From NCBI GenBank assembly GCA_002633005.1, contig NMRA01000311.1, forward strand, positions 73,839 through 137,838: a stretch of DNA of 64,000 nt, given 5' to 3'. This document shows positions 29,490 through 43,467 of this stretch, piece by piece. Positions within the stretch are counted from its first letter, which is position 1. Each line of letters starts with the position of its first letter. The stretch comes from Phoronis australis (taxonomy: Eukaryota > Phoronida > Phoronidae). Made by a program: the position numbers and the translations under genes. The notes beneath the pieces are model-generated. The model made no database searches. It was not told the origin of the DNA and saw only the letters and a list, made by a program, of their open reading frames with translations.

Positions 29490-29689
29490 ATTAAAGGACA
29501 GTGTCATCACTAATAGTTGCTTATGTTTCATTAAAGGACAGTGTCATCGCTAATAGTTGCTTATGTTTCATTAAAGGGCAGTGTCATCGCTAATAGTTGC
29601 TTATGTTTCATTAAAGGGCAGTGTCATCACTAATAGTTGCTTATGTTTCATTAAAGGGCAGTGTCATCGCTAATAGTTGCTTATGTTTT
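29490..29689. repeat. 40-bp minisatellite, exactly 5 copies
   Basis: Unit ATTAAAGG(A/G)CAGTGTCATC(A/G)C then TAATAGTTGCTTATGTTTC. Copies differ at only these two positions. Confidence 0.96.
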
Positions 29690-30645
29690 GCTCGAATAAT
29701 CACCAATCGAATTAGAAATAAGTTTTATGTCAATTAGCATTAGGTAAATGTTCTGAAATTTTCACTTTAAAAAAATCTTAGCGTGCCTGCTATGCATCAG
29801 TGCTACCTTACGATTACTTTGATGACAACATCGTCACCTACCATTTACTTTAATGCCCGTTTACTACCAAAGCCGTAATGAACGGTTCAGTTAACTTCGC
29901 AGATTATGTCGACGCTCCTATCAGACCGGAGTTATGTCAGTATGAAGGGGCCTGTAAACATATGATCAAAGTGTGGTCACTAAACAAATGTTATTGTGTT
30001 GCATATATTTTTATTTTGTAAATTACACTAAAAATAGTAATGTATACCTTATATAATATTTCACGCCTGTTTTATTAATGGCTGTGAAATTGTGTTCTTT
30101 ATTATCCCAATAAAACAAATTATTATGTACCCTATTACAAGCACTCGCCCATTCAGAGGGTCTTCTAACAATAACTTCCACAAGTTTATTAACTGTAACA
30201 CGTTTTTGAATAACTGCTTAGTGGTGTATTTAGAAAAATCCCTGGGTGCTTTCGTGATTCAAAAAGATTTCAGAGAATTTCCAATGTATAGGTGCTCTGT
30301 TGTGTTCATTTTACTTGGTTTTGTGTGTTATCAGGAGTGGCTATGAGTTTTCATTAAGCGTTGAATGTTGGACTATAAAGCCTGAACGCAGATCAAGCAA
30401 TATTTTGTGATTTTATCTACTTTGTTCTATAATGTCCTGCTTACTGATTATGAAAAATAAAAATTATGACAAATAAAGCTGTTGTTTTAGTCATCATTAT
30501 ACTTAATAGATGTCACTAGTGTTTCACAGTTCAGCTGTATGATCAATCAACCATAAATTGTCAAGGGAGGCAATTACACATTTTCTGTATCTACCTGTTT
30601 CAAACATGAATTACACATCTCAATAGGACAAAAACAACAACCGGG

Positions 30646-30692
30646 ATGTGTGTGTGTGTGTGTGTGCGTGTGTGTGTGTGTGTGTGTGTGCC
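30646..30692. repeat. GT/TG microsatellite
   Basis: Run of TG dinucleotides with one C interruption. Confidence 0.95.
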
Positions 30693-31690
30693 TAAAGCCC
30701 CACCTGTGGTACAATACAGGAAAACGTTTACATAATCCAACACAACATGAATGAAAACTGCACTCAGTGAACTCAGCACTCCCCTCAATCTTCTAAAGTG
30801 TGAACTTGTCTTCCTTGTCAACAAGGCCGTACCCAGTGGCATGTATTTAGAGATTTTTTCACAAGGAGAAAAATGGAAGACTGGTTTACAAATAAAACAT
30901 GATTACGTAATAGTATTTGTATCAGCTACAGATGTGTCAGTCACATGTGTTGGCTCATAGTAACAAAGGCGAAATCACCAGGTATTCAGGTGTTAATTGA
31001 CACTTGTTGAACTACAAAATGTTTCATGGACTGGCTGATATGTCCTTGGAGTTTGTTTTGATTCTTATCAGAATGTTTAATTAAATGTACTTGTTATGAC
31101 TGATCAAATTATGTGGCAGTACAAGAGCCATGGGAAATGTTGTGTTGATTGTCAATCTGCAAAACATGTCTTGTTACTTAAACACTCGGTGGTTTCATGT
31201 TTTCATGTAGTTGGGCTTTATCAACAATTGGCAAGCACACAAATTTGCAAAGACTACAAATTATAATATCATTTTCATTGTTTTTAGTATAACATGGACC
31301 AATTCTCAGTGGGGTCATTACATATTTTATAATATACCAGCTCCTTATTTTTTCATATGTCTATATTTCTGTTAATCTGTTTGTCCCAGTTTTAAAGAAT
31401 ACAAGAGAAGTGCTTTTCATAGTATAAGAATCCAACATGTTTTCGGCATTGTCTTTTTCACCCCCTTTATGTTGATTGTGGGTACGAGATCTTCCCCAGT
31501 CTTTATTTTATGATAAAGGAATCCTGTGTATGTCTATCATCGTAGATCATTATCAGAATATTAAAGTGTTGAAAACAGATTGTTTTATGATGTCATTATT
31601 AATTATTAATATATGCAAATACAATATTACTGTCATCTGAAACATCTTTGCCATTTGCAGCTCAGAGCAGTTGCAAAATTTTTAAGCAAT

Positions 31691-31992
31691 AGGATGCCGG
31701 GTCTCGGATAGAAATCTCCTGTCTTGGAGGTACGATTATGCGTTGCAGTCAAGCATTGTTTTACAAAAAATGTTGGATTGAGTCTAGGAATCACGGCAGC
31801 AAATATCACATCCACGGGTACCTCTGAAGTGCATTCAACTTTCTGGCATCGGAGTTGCAGCCCACAGCACTGTAGTAAAAGTTAGTGGGCAGTGTGAAAT
31901 TTCCAAGTCTGTGAATTTTACATGCATACTTTTCTATTTTTACTCTTAAGTCTATATACACCTGGCTTGCCAACTTTAGAAACAGCACTGCT
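31691..31992. repeat. 301-bp exact direct repeat, copy 1, ending at an N
   Basis: From GGATGCCGGGTCTCGGATAG to AAACAGCACTGCT it is identical by eye to 32272-32573. It stops exactly at the single N (31993). Probably an assembly join that keeps two versions of one locus. Confidence 0.93.
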
Positions 31993-32017
31993 NTACATAA
32001 CGCTTAATCGTCGTGAG

Positions 32018-32059
32018 AGACCGTCCCGAGTTGGTATGTGGTGCAACTCGGGACGGTCT
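32018..32059. repeat. Perfect 16-bp inverted repeat with 10-base loop
   Basis: AGACCGTCCCGAGTTG pairs exactly with CAACTCGGGACGGTCT. GC-rich stem in AT-rich surroundings; the pairing does not extend outward. Confidence 0.93.
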
Positions 32060-32271
32060 GGGGTCTACAGAAAACCATAGTTCAACTGTGAGTCTACACC
32101 AATGTGATAAACGAGAGTAGTTCTACTTGCTGCATCAGCTGCTAGTATGCTTATCTCTTTTATGACACACAATGTGCGACTGGGCAAAGCGTTTTCAAAA
32201 TAATGTGGATAAATCAGTGGAGTGTGAAACCCCTGAGGTCCCTGTCAAGTCCTCACGGCAATTTTACGTTA

Positions 32272-32573
32272 TGGGATGCCGGGTCTCGGATAGAAATCTC
32301 CTGTCTTGGAGGTACGATTATGCGTTGCAGTCAAGCATTGTTTTACAAAAAATGTTGGATTGAGTCTAGGAATCACGGCAGCAAATATCACATCCACGGG
32401 TACCTCTGAAGTGCATTCAACTTTCTGGCATCGGAGTTGCAGCCCACAGCACTGTAGTAAAAGTTAGTGGGCAGTGTGAAATTTCCAAGTCTGTGAATTT
32501 TACATGCATACTTTTCTATTTTTACTCTTAAGTCTATATACACCTGGCTTGCCAACTTTAGAAACAGCACTGC
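32272..32573. repeat. 301-bp exact direct repeat, copy 2
   Basis: Identical to 31691-31992, 581 bases downstream. The sequence after it (ATTGATTATGCAC) has no equivalent after copy 1, which is cut by the N. Confidence 0.93.
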
Positions 32574-32682
32574 TATTGATTATGCACTATGGATTTTTTG
32601 CACTTTTTACTCACTGGATTTGTTTGTATAAGGATCTTTACTTTTCTGAATTTAGTATTTTCAGCAATAGACCTATTTTTCA

Positions 32683-33662
32683 AATTGTTCTAAAACCCCC
32701 TAGACCCAACACCCCCTGAACTGGCCACAACCCCCTCGACCCAAAGCCGGGTTCGGCTCCATCAGGTTATCGACTCACCTTCGGCTTTGCTGTGTCTGTA
32801 CGGCTGTACGAACCGGCACAACTTAGCGGCAGCAGATAGCCACACGTTTCAAGCGCACCATAAACAACCAGGAACAACACACCTTTTCTGAGAGAAACAC
32901 CAGACAGACTTCTGAAGCACCGAAGACAGGCCGATGCTTCTTTCGTCCCATAGCAGGACAGGAATGGCGACAATGGACAGGAATCGCGAACCATTTTTCA
33001 GTTTGGCGGATCAAGCTGAAACTACAGCCGGCCAGGAAAGTTGGCACGCGAGCTGACACGCGAGCTGCCATTTGCTCTGTCAGGGAGTACACTAATGTGT
33101 CCGTCAGCTGTAACAATGTCTCATGCAACAAAACTCAAAATTCAAATTTATTACATCAAGACATGGGCTGTGTAGCACTGAAATAAGTGGAGGGCTATAG
33201 CCTCCAGCTCCCTATGGTGCGCCGTCCATGCAAGATTGTTTTTCAAAAGGGGTAAATTATAGTAGACATCTTTAATGACAGTCCCATAATTTCAATAGAG
33301 AGACAAAATCAGCAACAATCCTGATGAAATGCCCAACGTTTTACTGAGAATTACTCTGATTCTATCTTAGACAGACAACACTTCAACAGTTGTTTGGAGC
33401 TTTTTCATAAAAATCGTTGATTTTCTTATGTGAGTGTGCTTTTCTTATGCTTTTATTTGAAAAAATCTGCGAGGCTAATGATTGTCGACCTCTTTGTTCC
33501 ACCACGTAACGGCAGTTAAGTCTTCAAGGACAGTCCCTTGACAGCGACGTAATAAGATTATGAAATATGTAAAAAGCCCAAAAATACCTCTATTGCCACA
33601 GGTCGTGGGTTAAGGGAATCGTGGGTTGAGGGGTTGTGGGTCGAGGGAGTCTTAGAACAATC
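32683..33662. mobile_element. 980-bp inverted-repeat DNA element with 11-bp target duplication
   Basis: The direct repeat CCTATTTTTCA occurs exactly at 32672-32682 and 33663-33673. Immediately inside, the ends are inverted: ATTGTTCTAAAACCCCC on the left and, complemented, ATTGTTCTAAGACTCCC on the right, with 22 of 26 bases matching. The interior holds only a 102-codon frame with no recognised domain. The target-duplication length fits Mutator-like elements best (8-11 bp), with hAT (8 bp) as the alternative. Confidence 0.75.
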
Positions 33663-33673
33663 CCTATTTTTCA

Positions 33674-36600
33674 GAACTAATTCTTATCCAAAGTTCAAAT
33701 TATCCAGACTGCTCTTCCTTCCTCTTTGAACACAGGTTCACACTATCTTCTAAAAATAAATAAATCCCCCATTCCAATTAGTTGTTACATAACAATGTGA
33801 TATATGAAGATGTCATACACATCCTGTCATCTCTAATTAGACACAGAATTGTTTGAGATAATTGCCTGTTTATGTTAGATACAAAGTTGAATTAAAGTAA
33901 AGTGGTTTACTGAGGAAAGTGATTTTATCAAAACATTTGGTCATTGCCAGGCCTCACAAATTGTGTTCAGGGGGGTCACTGAGTCGCTGATGAGAAATTG
34001 TTCCTGTTGAAGTTGTTCTGACACCACTGAGATTTTCCTCATCAAAATTTGAAACAATAGTCAGGATGAACAACTGCCGGAATTGTGGTACTTATGTTGC
34101 TCCTATTGGCAGGTATTGACACTAGACTACTATTAATTGAGTAAACAAACTGTGAAAACTTCCCGAGGCAATATTCCAGGCAAGTTTGGTAGAATTCAGA
34201 ATACTGGGTAAAATCGTGTCTCGTTGTTCAAAAAATTTTCTGATTAAATTTTTAGCGAAAAAACAACGGGGCTACTTCCATTAAATTTCGCATGGGTATG
34301 GAACTGTCAACTGTGTGATAAAATTGGTGCAAGATGAAAAAAATGCATTGTCATGGAAACAGCAGCATTGTCATGGTAACCACCTTGAAATCTTTGTAAA
34401 AGCAGTGTAAGACACAGCAGATGCTATTTTCAAGAACAATGAAATCTCACAAATTTAGGACACCATGAGACAACTATTGTAAAGATTCATATTTTCATTT
34501 GATTGTTAAGATAAGTTGCACTAAATAAACTCTTCACTTAAAGTTGTATGCCATGGGCTCCATCAGACAATGTTTAGACAGAGAAGATAATAGGTAAGCC
34601 TGTAAAATGGATAAGGTCAGTTTAATCAGTTATTTTTGTCTAAAATTTGAGATATTACCATGTGGCACACTAAGTTATTTCAAGTGAGTCCATCCAAGTC
34701 ACCCCCTGTCTACAAAATGCAGACAAGAATGTTACTTAACTTGTGAATCAGTTTCGTGTTATAATTAAATTTCATCTGTTGGCCTTCTCATACCTGTCAC
34801 TGGTTGCTTTGTCTTGTATACTAGACTAATTCCTTCCACTTTGCACAGCCATTATCTGCTATTCAAAGTTAATACAATAATAATATACCCATCTGTGTCG
34901 CCTCTTGTTATTCAAATGCTTGACGTGTAAACTAATCATATACCAATTAAATAAACCACATCAGGTGTGTTGAAATGATAGGTGTCAAACCTGCTGTTCC
35001 TCTTGAAACTGAGAAAAATTAGTTGATATTTTAGTGCCTATTATTTATTATATCATTAATCTTATGATGCGCAGAATAATGGTACATTCATAATATTTTT
35101 GTCGTTGTTGCAACCTGATCATGAACCAAATTCGTTATTTCCAGTTTTAAAAATAAGTTACTCTCAAATGCTATACATGGGTTCTTATCTCTTACTAAGA
35201 AGTTACAGGTGAGAATGTTTGATCACGCAGTATATATGAAGGTTCTTTTAGTAACTCAGAGAACCATTTCTTTGGTGTGCCTGAACGAACATGACAAAAT
35301 TGGTGTTTGCATGACAAAATTGGTGTTTTGCATGTTCGTCAACCATGATTGGAAGTTCCTGTGAATGTGATTCAGTATTCTCAGGATGTTCTACAACGTG
35401 ATACTTAATTTGTGAATGTGAAAAAGACTTGGCATGAAAGCTGCAAGGTAGTAACGTTGAAGGGGGGAACTGGTGGCAACAGGAGAATTGAAGGTCACTG
35501 AAGGTCACGATTGGCTGGGGGAGCAATGAAAATCTGACGTCCATGAAACTTAAAAAAGTGACGTGAGTCATGAAGTTGATAATTTTATCTGTGTGAACTG
35601 TGATGCGAACCCTCCTTCACTCCTAGCTGAATGATGGAGTGCTGTTGAATGAAACGTGTCCCCTTTATTCAAATCAAAAATGTTGAAATTGTGTTTTATT
35701 TACCATATATAAAGTGTACTTGCTACCACAATGTGTTCTGGTTGACTTTTAGTATCATGTTGCTAATAGCCAGATTAATATCATCAGCTATTTCATGAAT
35801 AGTTAGTCCTGAACACTAACACATGTAGGTCGTTGGCACTGCGGCTGATAAAAATCACTTGTTGCCAAGTATAAAATTCACATTTAGTCATTGCAAAATT
35901 GCATCAGTGTACATATATGAAATTGTCATTTGTTAGAACTGGAGCTGAAGGTGATTTATTTGAAATTAATTATGGAAAATTCTGTGCGAGGGTTACTGAA
36001 TCCTTGACTGGCGTATCTTCTTAAATCTGTGAAAGTCTGAAAACCAAGAAGTGTAACTAAAATGTCCCATTTTTGAACAATACTATATTTTTGCGACACA
36101 TTTTTCATGTTCAGATTTTTTAGTCAAAGCAGCAGAGGGTCAAGTCCAATTGCAGTAGTGTTTGCTAGGAAAACAAGATCTCGCAAGATATTGCTGTTTA
36201 TTTTCAGTGAGAGCACATGCTTTTTCGTAGATTTTTCTCGCTGCAAGACATTTATTGAACTCTATGGTGATTTCACCCTCTTTAACTGGCTAAAGGAAAT
36301 TGAATCGGGCCTTTTACTCTTGTAAAAGTGGTTTCATTATATTTCTTGCAGTGTTGGAATTCTTTTTCTGTAATGAACAAGAATATCGAAACCATTAGCA
36401 ACTCAAGAAAATGTGTAAGATTTTGTTGCGGTGATGGTTAACCCAAAAGATTGGATGAAGGTAGTAACACATTTTTTAAAAAACCCAACTCATGTAACTG
36501 CTTTGGTAAAGAATTCAGCATTGAGAAGTATACAATTACAACCAATTCCTTCTAGTGGGAGGATGCCAAGAGGCCTGATATTAATCTTTGTTTTGTTAAT

Positions 36601-39503
36601 CGCCAGGCTCAGTCTTTTGTTCGATGTCATGAGGCAAACACCAGTTATCTACCATGCTGCATGCATACATTAATGTACCTGATATCAAGAAAAAATACCC
36701 ATCCCAGTGTTTTGGACAGTTTTTAATGTATTTTGTTTGTGAAAGAAGGATTCTACACTAACTTTTCTGGAAGAGTACAATAATTTCAGATGTCAAACTT
36801 TAAAAATGCCAGTTTCTGTCCTTAACATTTCAGTTTATTTCAACCACTATTTTAGTGCCGTGAAAATATCGCTAATGCGATACAACACAATAGTTTAGAT
36901 AAAAATTCATGTCACCGAGGGCTGGTTACCCCCCCCTCTTGATTGATGTATAGAAGCATTTTCCAACTACGAGAAACCTCTGAACGGCCTGGTTTCCGTA
37001 AATCCAGTGTTAGCATTTGTAATTTCACAGAACCTTGTTTGGGTCATTGACATTAGTTTTGATACCATGCGTTGCAATGTCGTTGTGTAACAATCTGGAT
37101 GCAATGCGTTTTATTCAAGACAAAATGAAGCGTGATTACAAAATAATTTCAGTGCAACCGCTGGCCAGAGTTTAACACATCTTGACAATGAATTTTTTAT
37201 CAGCCAATGATCTGGGCGCACTCCTAAAAATATTCTGTCAGCGGTCTCGACTCGAAAAATGTTAAATCACCACTTTACATTTTCAGGCCGGTTCCCACTG
37301 AAATTTTTCATTGTTTAAATATCACTTTTTTTCACAAGAACGGAATTACGGTAATGAACATTGCGGCGATTGGAAGCACACCCATTCCCAACACGCTCAA
37401 CTTTAATCATTGTGAGAACACTTCATGGTACAGTCTCACCAATTTAGGACACGGCGTAGATGAAAAGTGAAATTTTATTTTATTTTCTAATTAACGATAA
37501 GTAGGGCAAAATAAATGTTTATTAGTTATAAAGATCTATACCACAACCCTATCAATTATTCTGTGGCTATTCACAACACTGTTAGCAGTCATTGAAAAAT
37601 GGGGAAAAGATCAAATTTTATAATTTCTTGTCCGAAATAGGCGAGATATTACTATAACTACTTTGTTCAAATGGCAAGACAGGTAAAGCATCTAGAATTA
37701 GGGCTGTGGAAATTAAATGAACATTTCTAATGTAAAATCACCAATTTTGGACAAAGTAAATTGTTTTTTTTTTTTTTCATTTTTTTAAAAGTTTGTAATG
37801 ATAATTGTGAAGGCCCACTATTTCTCAAACCATTGTTTGATGATTGATATGGTATAGAGCTTTAACAGTAATTATCCTCAAAATTATTTTTCTAAATCTC
37901 AAAGGCTAAATAACTTGATGCAAATGGTGGACACTTTACCAAATATAGTGTTACAAGATCCACTTGGTATAAACCAAGCCAATATTTTTCTATATTTTTT
38001 ATGGGAAACTTCACACAATAACAATTCCTTTTGTATGCCAGATTGTATACTAAATATGTGAAAAACTAGAGTAAACTTATGAATCATTTCTTTGGTGATA
38101 TTTATCTTTTATGACAACCTATAGTTAAAAAATGAAATTTAAATTTCACTTCTCCACTCTATTTGTGAGATTTTACCTTAGACATTCATGTATTATCTGC
38201 TTTCGTAATTTTATCAATATTAATGGGCATTTTATTTTAGATTGTCACCGAAGTTATCATTGTAGTTGCACTCTTGTCAAAGCTGACCATGCAATCCATG
38301 AGACAAGTCCAATGCTAACATTTGGACTTTTGTTACCCCAACACCTCAGGGAGCCTAAGCCAGACTGTGACTAAACTGTCCTAATTTGCTGAGAAACATC
38401 TTCAAAGTGAAATAGACAGTCTTGTAATTTTTACACTATCTTTTACCTTATACAAAACATTTGCTAACAGTTGTTCCAAAAATAACTTTCCAAATTTGTT
38501 TTGGGCCGATGGGTTCACATATAAACATAAATCAAATTCACTGTTGTAACCTGGCAAGTTTATATCATGTTGAATTTGTTGCTTTTATAAACGAAAACTG
38601 GCCTTGCTTCATGATTCAGCATTGTATGATTTTCATATGTTAGCTCTCTGCAAGAGAGTATTAGAAGGTTAATAACCCTTTCCCTAGACAGACAGACAAA
38701 CAAACAAATATGTGGCGCTCAAGCTGTTTCCAGTATGCCAGGTGAATATACCTGTAGATTACATCACTTGGAGGTTGATAACCCACATGGACACTGGAGG
38801 CTGTCAGGTTGGATCATAATAGTAAGCTGTTTACATTTGATTTACTCTTTCAAGAGTTTAATGATGTTAAGTGTTCAATACCTGTCCTTAAAGTTGTAAA
38901 GAGTAATGTTCAGATTGATATGACTATTACATTGGGACATCCCATTCAGACAGATTTGTGTCAAATGTTTTGATTTTGATTTTAATTTTATGATCCTCTA
39001 CGTGAAATTCATGAAATAAAGCAAGTTGTAACTTTTTGTTTTCATTGGTTATACCCTGATTGAAATATAACTTATAAATATTATTTTGGCTCAACAAACC
39101 TCTTCATACTTATTTTACATTATTCTAAAGTTAGCCATTTTTACCTGCCTTAATTTAAGTTCTCATGTGCTTTTGATTCTTGTGTTCTAGGTTTGGAAAA
39201 CCTTTGTTTTGATCATTCACGGTATTGTGTCCTGGTACATATTAATTATCAACTTAAGTTATTAATGCAACTTTCGCAAATGCTAAAAATAGAAACAAAT
39301 TTAACAAATTTGTATTGTATTGAAGTAAAGCTTAAGATAAGGTTCATGGATAATGTGTTGTTATGATTTTCATGTATCCTTCTCTCTTTGTTGTAGGGGC
39401 CCTACACTACTGGCTATTATGTAACTGTCAGGAAGGAATCAAAGTATCACAATTATTCACTTATTTTGCAAAAAATATTGCTGAAATTGTGTTTCTGGTA
39501 CTA
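33674..39503. other. Long non-coding stretch, mostly degenerate repeats
   Basis: No exon-like segment with recognisable protein similarity. Contains the repeat C copy (36565-37030) and scattered short matches to other dispersed repeats. Confidence 0.5.
36565..37030. repeat. Dispersed repeat C, second copy
   Basis: CTGATATTAATCTTTG, CAGGCTCAGTCTT, GAAAGAAGGATTCTACACTA and ATTTCAGTTTATTTCAACCA match the order of phrases in 10220-10800. A fragment is also seen near 45820-45890. Confidence 0.7.
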
Positions 39504-39630
39504 GGACAGGACGAAGGCGGTAGTGGGACAGGACGAAGGCGGTAGTGGGACAGGACGAAGGCGGTAGTGGGACAGGACGAAGGCGGTAGTGGGACAGGAC
39601 GAAGGCGGTAGTGGGACAGGACCAAGAAGG
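39504..39630. repeat. 22-bp GC-rich minisatellite, 5 copies plus partial
   Basis: Unit GGACAGGACGAAGGCGGTAG + TG repeated five times without change, then a diverging partial copy. The minus-strand open frame here is only the translated repeat. Confidence 0.96.
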
Positions 39631-42600
39631 TGCCCCCAAAAAGCCATCTGAAGCTTATGAAATATTTTTTCATGCATACGATGGTTGAACCCTATTGCGA
39701 CATCTGAGATTTACCAGGCGGTGCTTCTTAATTGTTAAAGTTTTTGTCTAAGTATCAATTTTACAATGTAATTGAGTTGTTTGTAAGGCAAATTATTCAA
39801 TAACTTCATCACGCAAGTGTGTTTTAATTATGAATCAAGACATTTACTGTAATAAGTACATAAAATCTGTCAGATGTTTTGTTTGCCCACCATACAAACT
39901 GATATATGGTAGTGTTTCACTGTGATGACTGAGTAGACAATCAGCTCACTCTCGACACAGGCCTACACTGGTCAATATAATGGTCAACTGGTTTTAACAA
40001 ACTCTGACATAACAGCACATTATAACTTACATCAGTAGATTTTGGAAATTGATGCTTACATCTCAATTAAAACTGACCAGACATGTTGCTGTCCCTGGCA
40101 GATTTATCCCATCTGGCACTCTACAATGTTAATGTATAGTAACCCTGAAGGCTATTTTTCTGTCTGCTCTACTATGCCTATGCCCGTGAAAAAATATTTA
40201 GTAGAGGCATTATTGATTTCTTCGATTAATAGGAAAAGAAAGTGTTATTTCGTAGATGTTTCCCTGATGAAGGGATCAGTTATTAGTATTGAAGATTTGA
40301 TACATTTATGCAAACCAAAATATTTGTTTCTAATGACAATAATCCTATTTGAATTTAGGAAATTCTGAAGTATTTTAAATATGGAAGTTTTAAATCTTAT
40401 TTTTTCTAGGATGTACATACTTTTAAATAGTTTTGTAAGATCTTTAAATAATGTAATTGATTCATAGTGTCACTGATTTTGTGTCTTCTCATCTAATGTG
40501 AATCAAATGTTCATGTGTCTGGTGCAATTGAAACTTGTCCAAAGTGCTTTCTTGACTGATCCCCACCCATGTTCACTATAATAGATGTCCATTTGTCATC
40601 AGGTTGTCAGTGCTTCCACCTTCTCTATACATAACATTGTTCAATGTAGGCATGTGAAAGTCTGGCTATGGGGAATGCCTTGGTCCTAATTAATCACCTC
40701 CAGCTATGCCATAATTATTTGAGGAGGACTGTCTCACACCAACGTCATTAGTGGTGTATTATCCCTTATGTAATATACTGAAATATGCACCTACTGTTGC
40801 CACCGAAATGATGAATTGGACTGGGTGGATAGTTCTGGTTGACAATCTAATTATAAAGTGGCTCAATAAATATGTGTTGTATTTCATGTATATGAGTTTA
40901 ACTGGATGGATTATACGGTAATTTTCTACTCATTTCACAATGAAATTTGTCATCTTTTAACAATGGAAAATTTGTCAAATGTTGGCTTTTTGACATCTAT
41001 AAGTTACAAACCATGCTATTATAGAGGCTTAGAATTATCTTAATCTTTATTTTGTAGAGAAATTTGACAAACTAGACACTTGTCAGCCATATCATGTGTT
41101 TAATAAGTAAAGAATTACAGAAACATAACTTATAAACTTGTCAACATTTGCCACATTTTTCATGCAAGTGTTTCAGTACTGCTATATGGTGGTAATGTAT
41201 ATTGAGATATTTAGTAGACATTTTTATTAAATTACAATCTTCTAATAACTGATCCAGGGTGTACTAGTTCTTCATTTAGATAATAATAATTATAATAATA
41301 CCAAGTCATTTTTAAGGGTAATTACCTCACTTCAGATAATGTTAATTTTAGCAAATGCGATTATATGGTATCCTCATATCTATTACACTGAAACCAACTG
41401 GCAACAGATTGTTTTTTCTTTTTTAAGAATTTTGAATAACTTCACCGCAGTTCACTGTATTGTGAGCTAAATAGGTGACAAATTTTGTCCTGCAGTGCAT
41501 TCCCAAAATCTGTTGTGGTCAAAACTGATTTTTTCCGTTTAAAATCATGAAACCGTTTTCTAGATATTACTACAGCACTATTTATTGAAGAAATTCACAA
41601 AAGAGTCAGTCTATGGGGAGTTTGATGGCTCGTATCTTTTTAGTTTTCATTGTATGTAATGTTTCTTAGCTGTAGGTAATGCTGGTCATATGTCATCAGC
41701 CATAAAACGCTCACTTTATGTTGTTTTTATTGCTTGCTTTAGTCTAACTTGTGTATCTGACAGCCAGTCAGTCAAGTGATGACACTGCCAAACTTAGTGA
41801 CATACAGTGAAGCACAAGTTGATGATTTCGCAATTTTTTTCACACTTTCACGCATTACCAGCCTTATGCCAAGTTTGCCAAAATGTCATATTATTTCCTG
41901 TGTTAATTGGATAATTTGTCGCTAACCCTTCTGTTTTCCTCGTTATGAACTTTGGAACAAAGCGTCAGTTCACAAGATTTACTCCACTATTAAGTAATGA
42001 TCTGCTCAAACCATTTCCACATGGCATTCACTTGTAGCCAGGGATAATGATCTAAATATCACCACGCTGACCATGTGAGAGTAAATCAGTTTTACAGTAA
42101 GTCACCTTTAGTTTTTATTTTTCATCTTTTCAAGTTCCGGTGAGCCGCGTGTTGGGTTATAAGGTCTGCTACTTTCATTATCACAACATCGGCATTGCAA
42201 ACGCTTGATCTTTGAAATTAACCCATGTTTAAAACCATGTCGGACTTCATGCCTGTTTGGTAAAGCTATGTCTTCTCGTGTTTGTTTATTTGTGCTCCTT
42301 TGAAGTTCTGTTTACGTATGGTTATTCTTTACTCATTTAACACACAATCTGGCAATAAGTGAAATTCTATTCTAAAGATTAAGAAAATTTTACTCTATTA
42401 CCAGCATAGTTTACAGTGATGAGGTCATAAAACAACATTTGTAAAGTTTCCACTGTTCATAGTAAAGTAATCAGCCTTTAAAACTGGAAAATGATGATTT
42501 TGGTAATTTTTTGTGTGAAAGTAGAGAATTACTTAAGTACTGAACATCATTTCTTGAAAATTTTAGACTTTGTGATAATAGCTATGCGTTACTATGATCA

Positions 42601-43365
42601 AAATTCCAGTACAACTTTTTATTTCAATGAAACTTATTCTAAAACCTGAATTGATAGGTGTTTGTGTGAGTGCTTACCATAAAAAACTAGTAACTGGTTA
42701 AAAACAACATCATGTATCCTTTCTGTAATACACTTCTATTAATGGTATTGTATGCAGCATTTTTATTTGAAGCCTGGCTCAAGTGAAATTTGTTATATAT
42801 TTATTAGAAGATTAACCAGCTCTGGATGTCAACAGCAATCAAGCATTGTTCATGTTTAATCCATGCCCGATGAATTCTTTTCCGTGTCATAAAAAATTTT
42901 GTCTTGCTGTTCTCCTTTATGAATTGTTTTTGCACATAGTCGTTTTTCTTCTCTTTACGGTAATTGTATACTTATTTTGCACAAAATAATTGCCTAGATG
43001 TTCATTTTCCATTTTTATTTTTCAACAGCTATTTTTCCTTTTTCAAATGAAACCTTAAGTAATTGTTAATTTATGACGTCTACATGAATCATGCTTTTAA
43101 TAGACTAAAATATCCTTGTTCTTTTATTTTGTACAGAAATTTCAAAATTTTGCTTGCTGACCATATTGTGGGCTAAGTAAATTGAAGAATTCCCATAGTG
43201 CTTAAAATAAGAGGGTTTTTAGTTTATTAAATCTACTATAAGCTCATCAAGAAAGTAACTTCATTTTGAGCACTTACTGTCATCAATCTAGTTTTAACTT
43301 ATTCTCTATTCTAGAGATGATTCCAGGGTTAAGAACAATTGATAATTACTATCAAAGCAGGTCAC
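39631..43365. other. Non-coding stretch
   Basis: AT-rich without supported genes. It holds one copy of dispersed repeat D at 42421-42515. Confidence 0.5.
42421..42515. repeat. Dispersed repeat D, copy 1
   Basis: GTAAAGTTTCCACTGTTCAT, then AATCAGCCTTTAAAA, then AAAATGATGATTTTGGTAAT. The same order is seen at 44341-44435 and 46801-46908. Confidence 0.6.
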
Positions 43366-43467
43366 TTTATGCACCTCAGCAGGGCTGCAAGCTCCACCAA
43401 CACTACAAGTTCTTCCTTTATGCACCTCAGCAGGGCTGCAAGCTCCACCAACACTACAAGTTCTTCC
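43366..43467. repeat. 51-bp perfect tandem duplication
   Basis: TTTATGCACCTCAGCAGGGC through CAAGTTCTTCC occurs twice back to back with no change. Confidence 0.96.

Noticed and set aside
29490-29689. CRISPR-like array
   Set aside because: Units are contiguous with no spacers, in animal DNA; same for the arrays at 5710 and 50707.
39363-39545. Glycine-rich coding end
   Set aside because: The C-terminal GGSG residues come from the 22-bp minisatellite.
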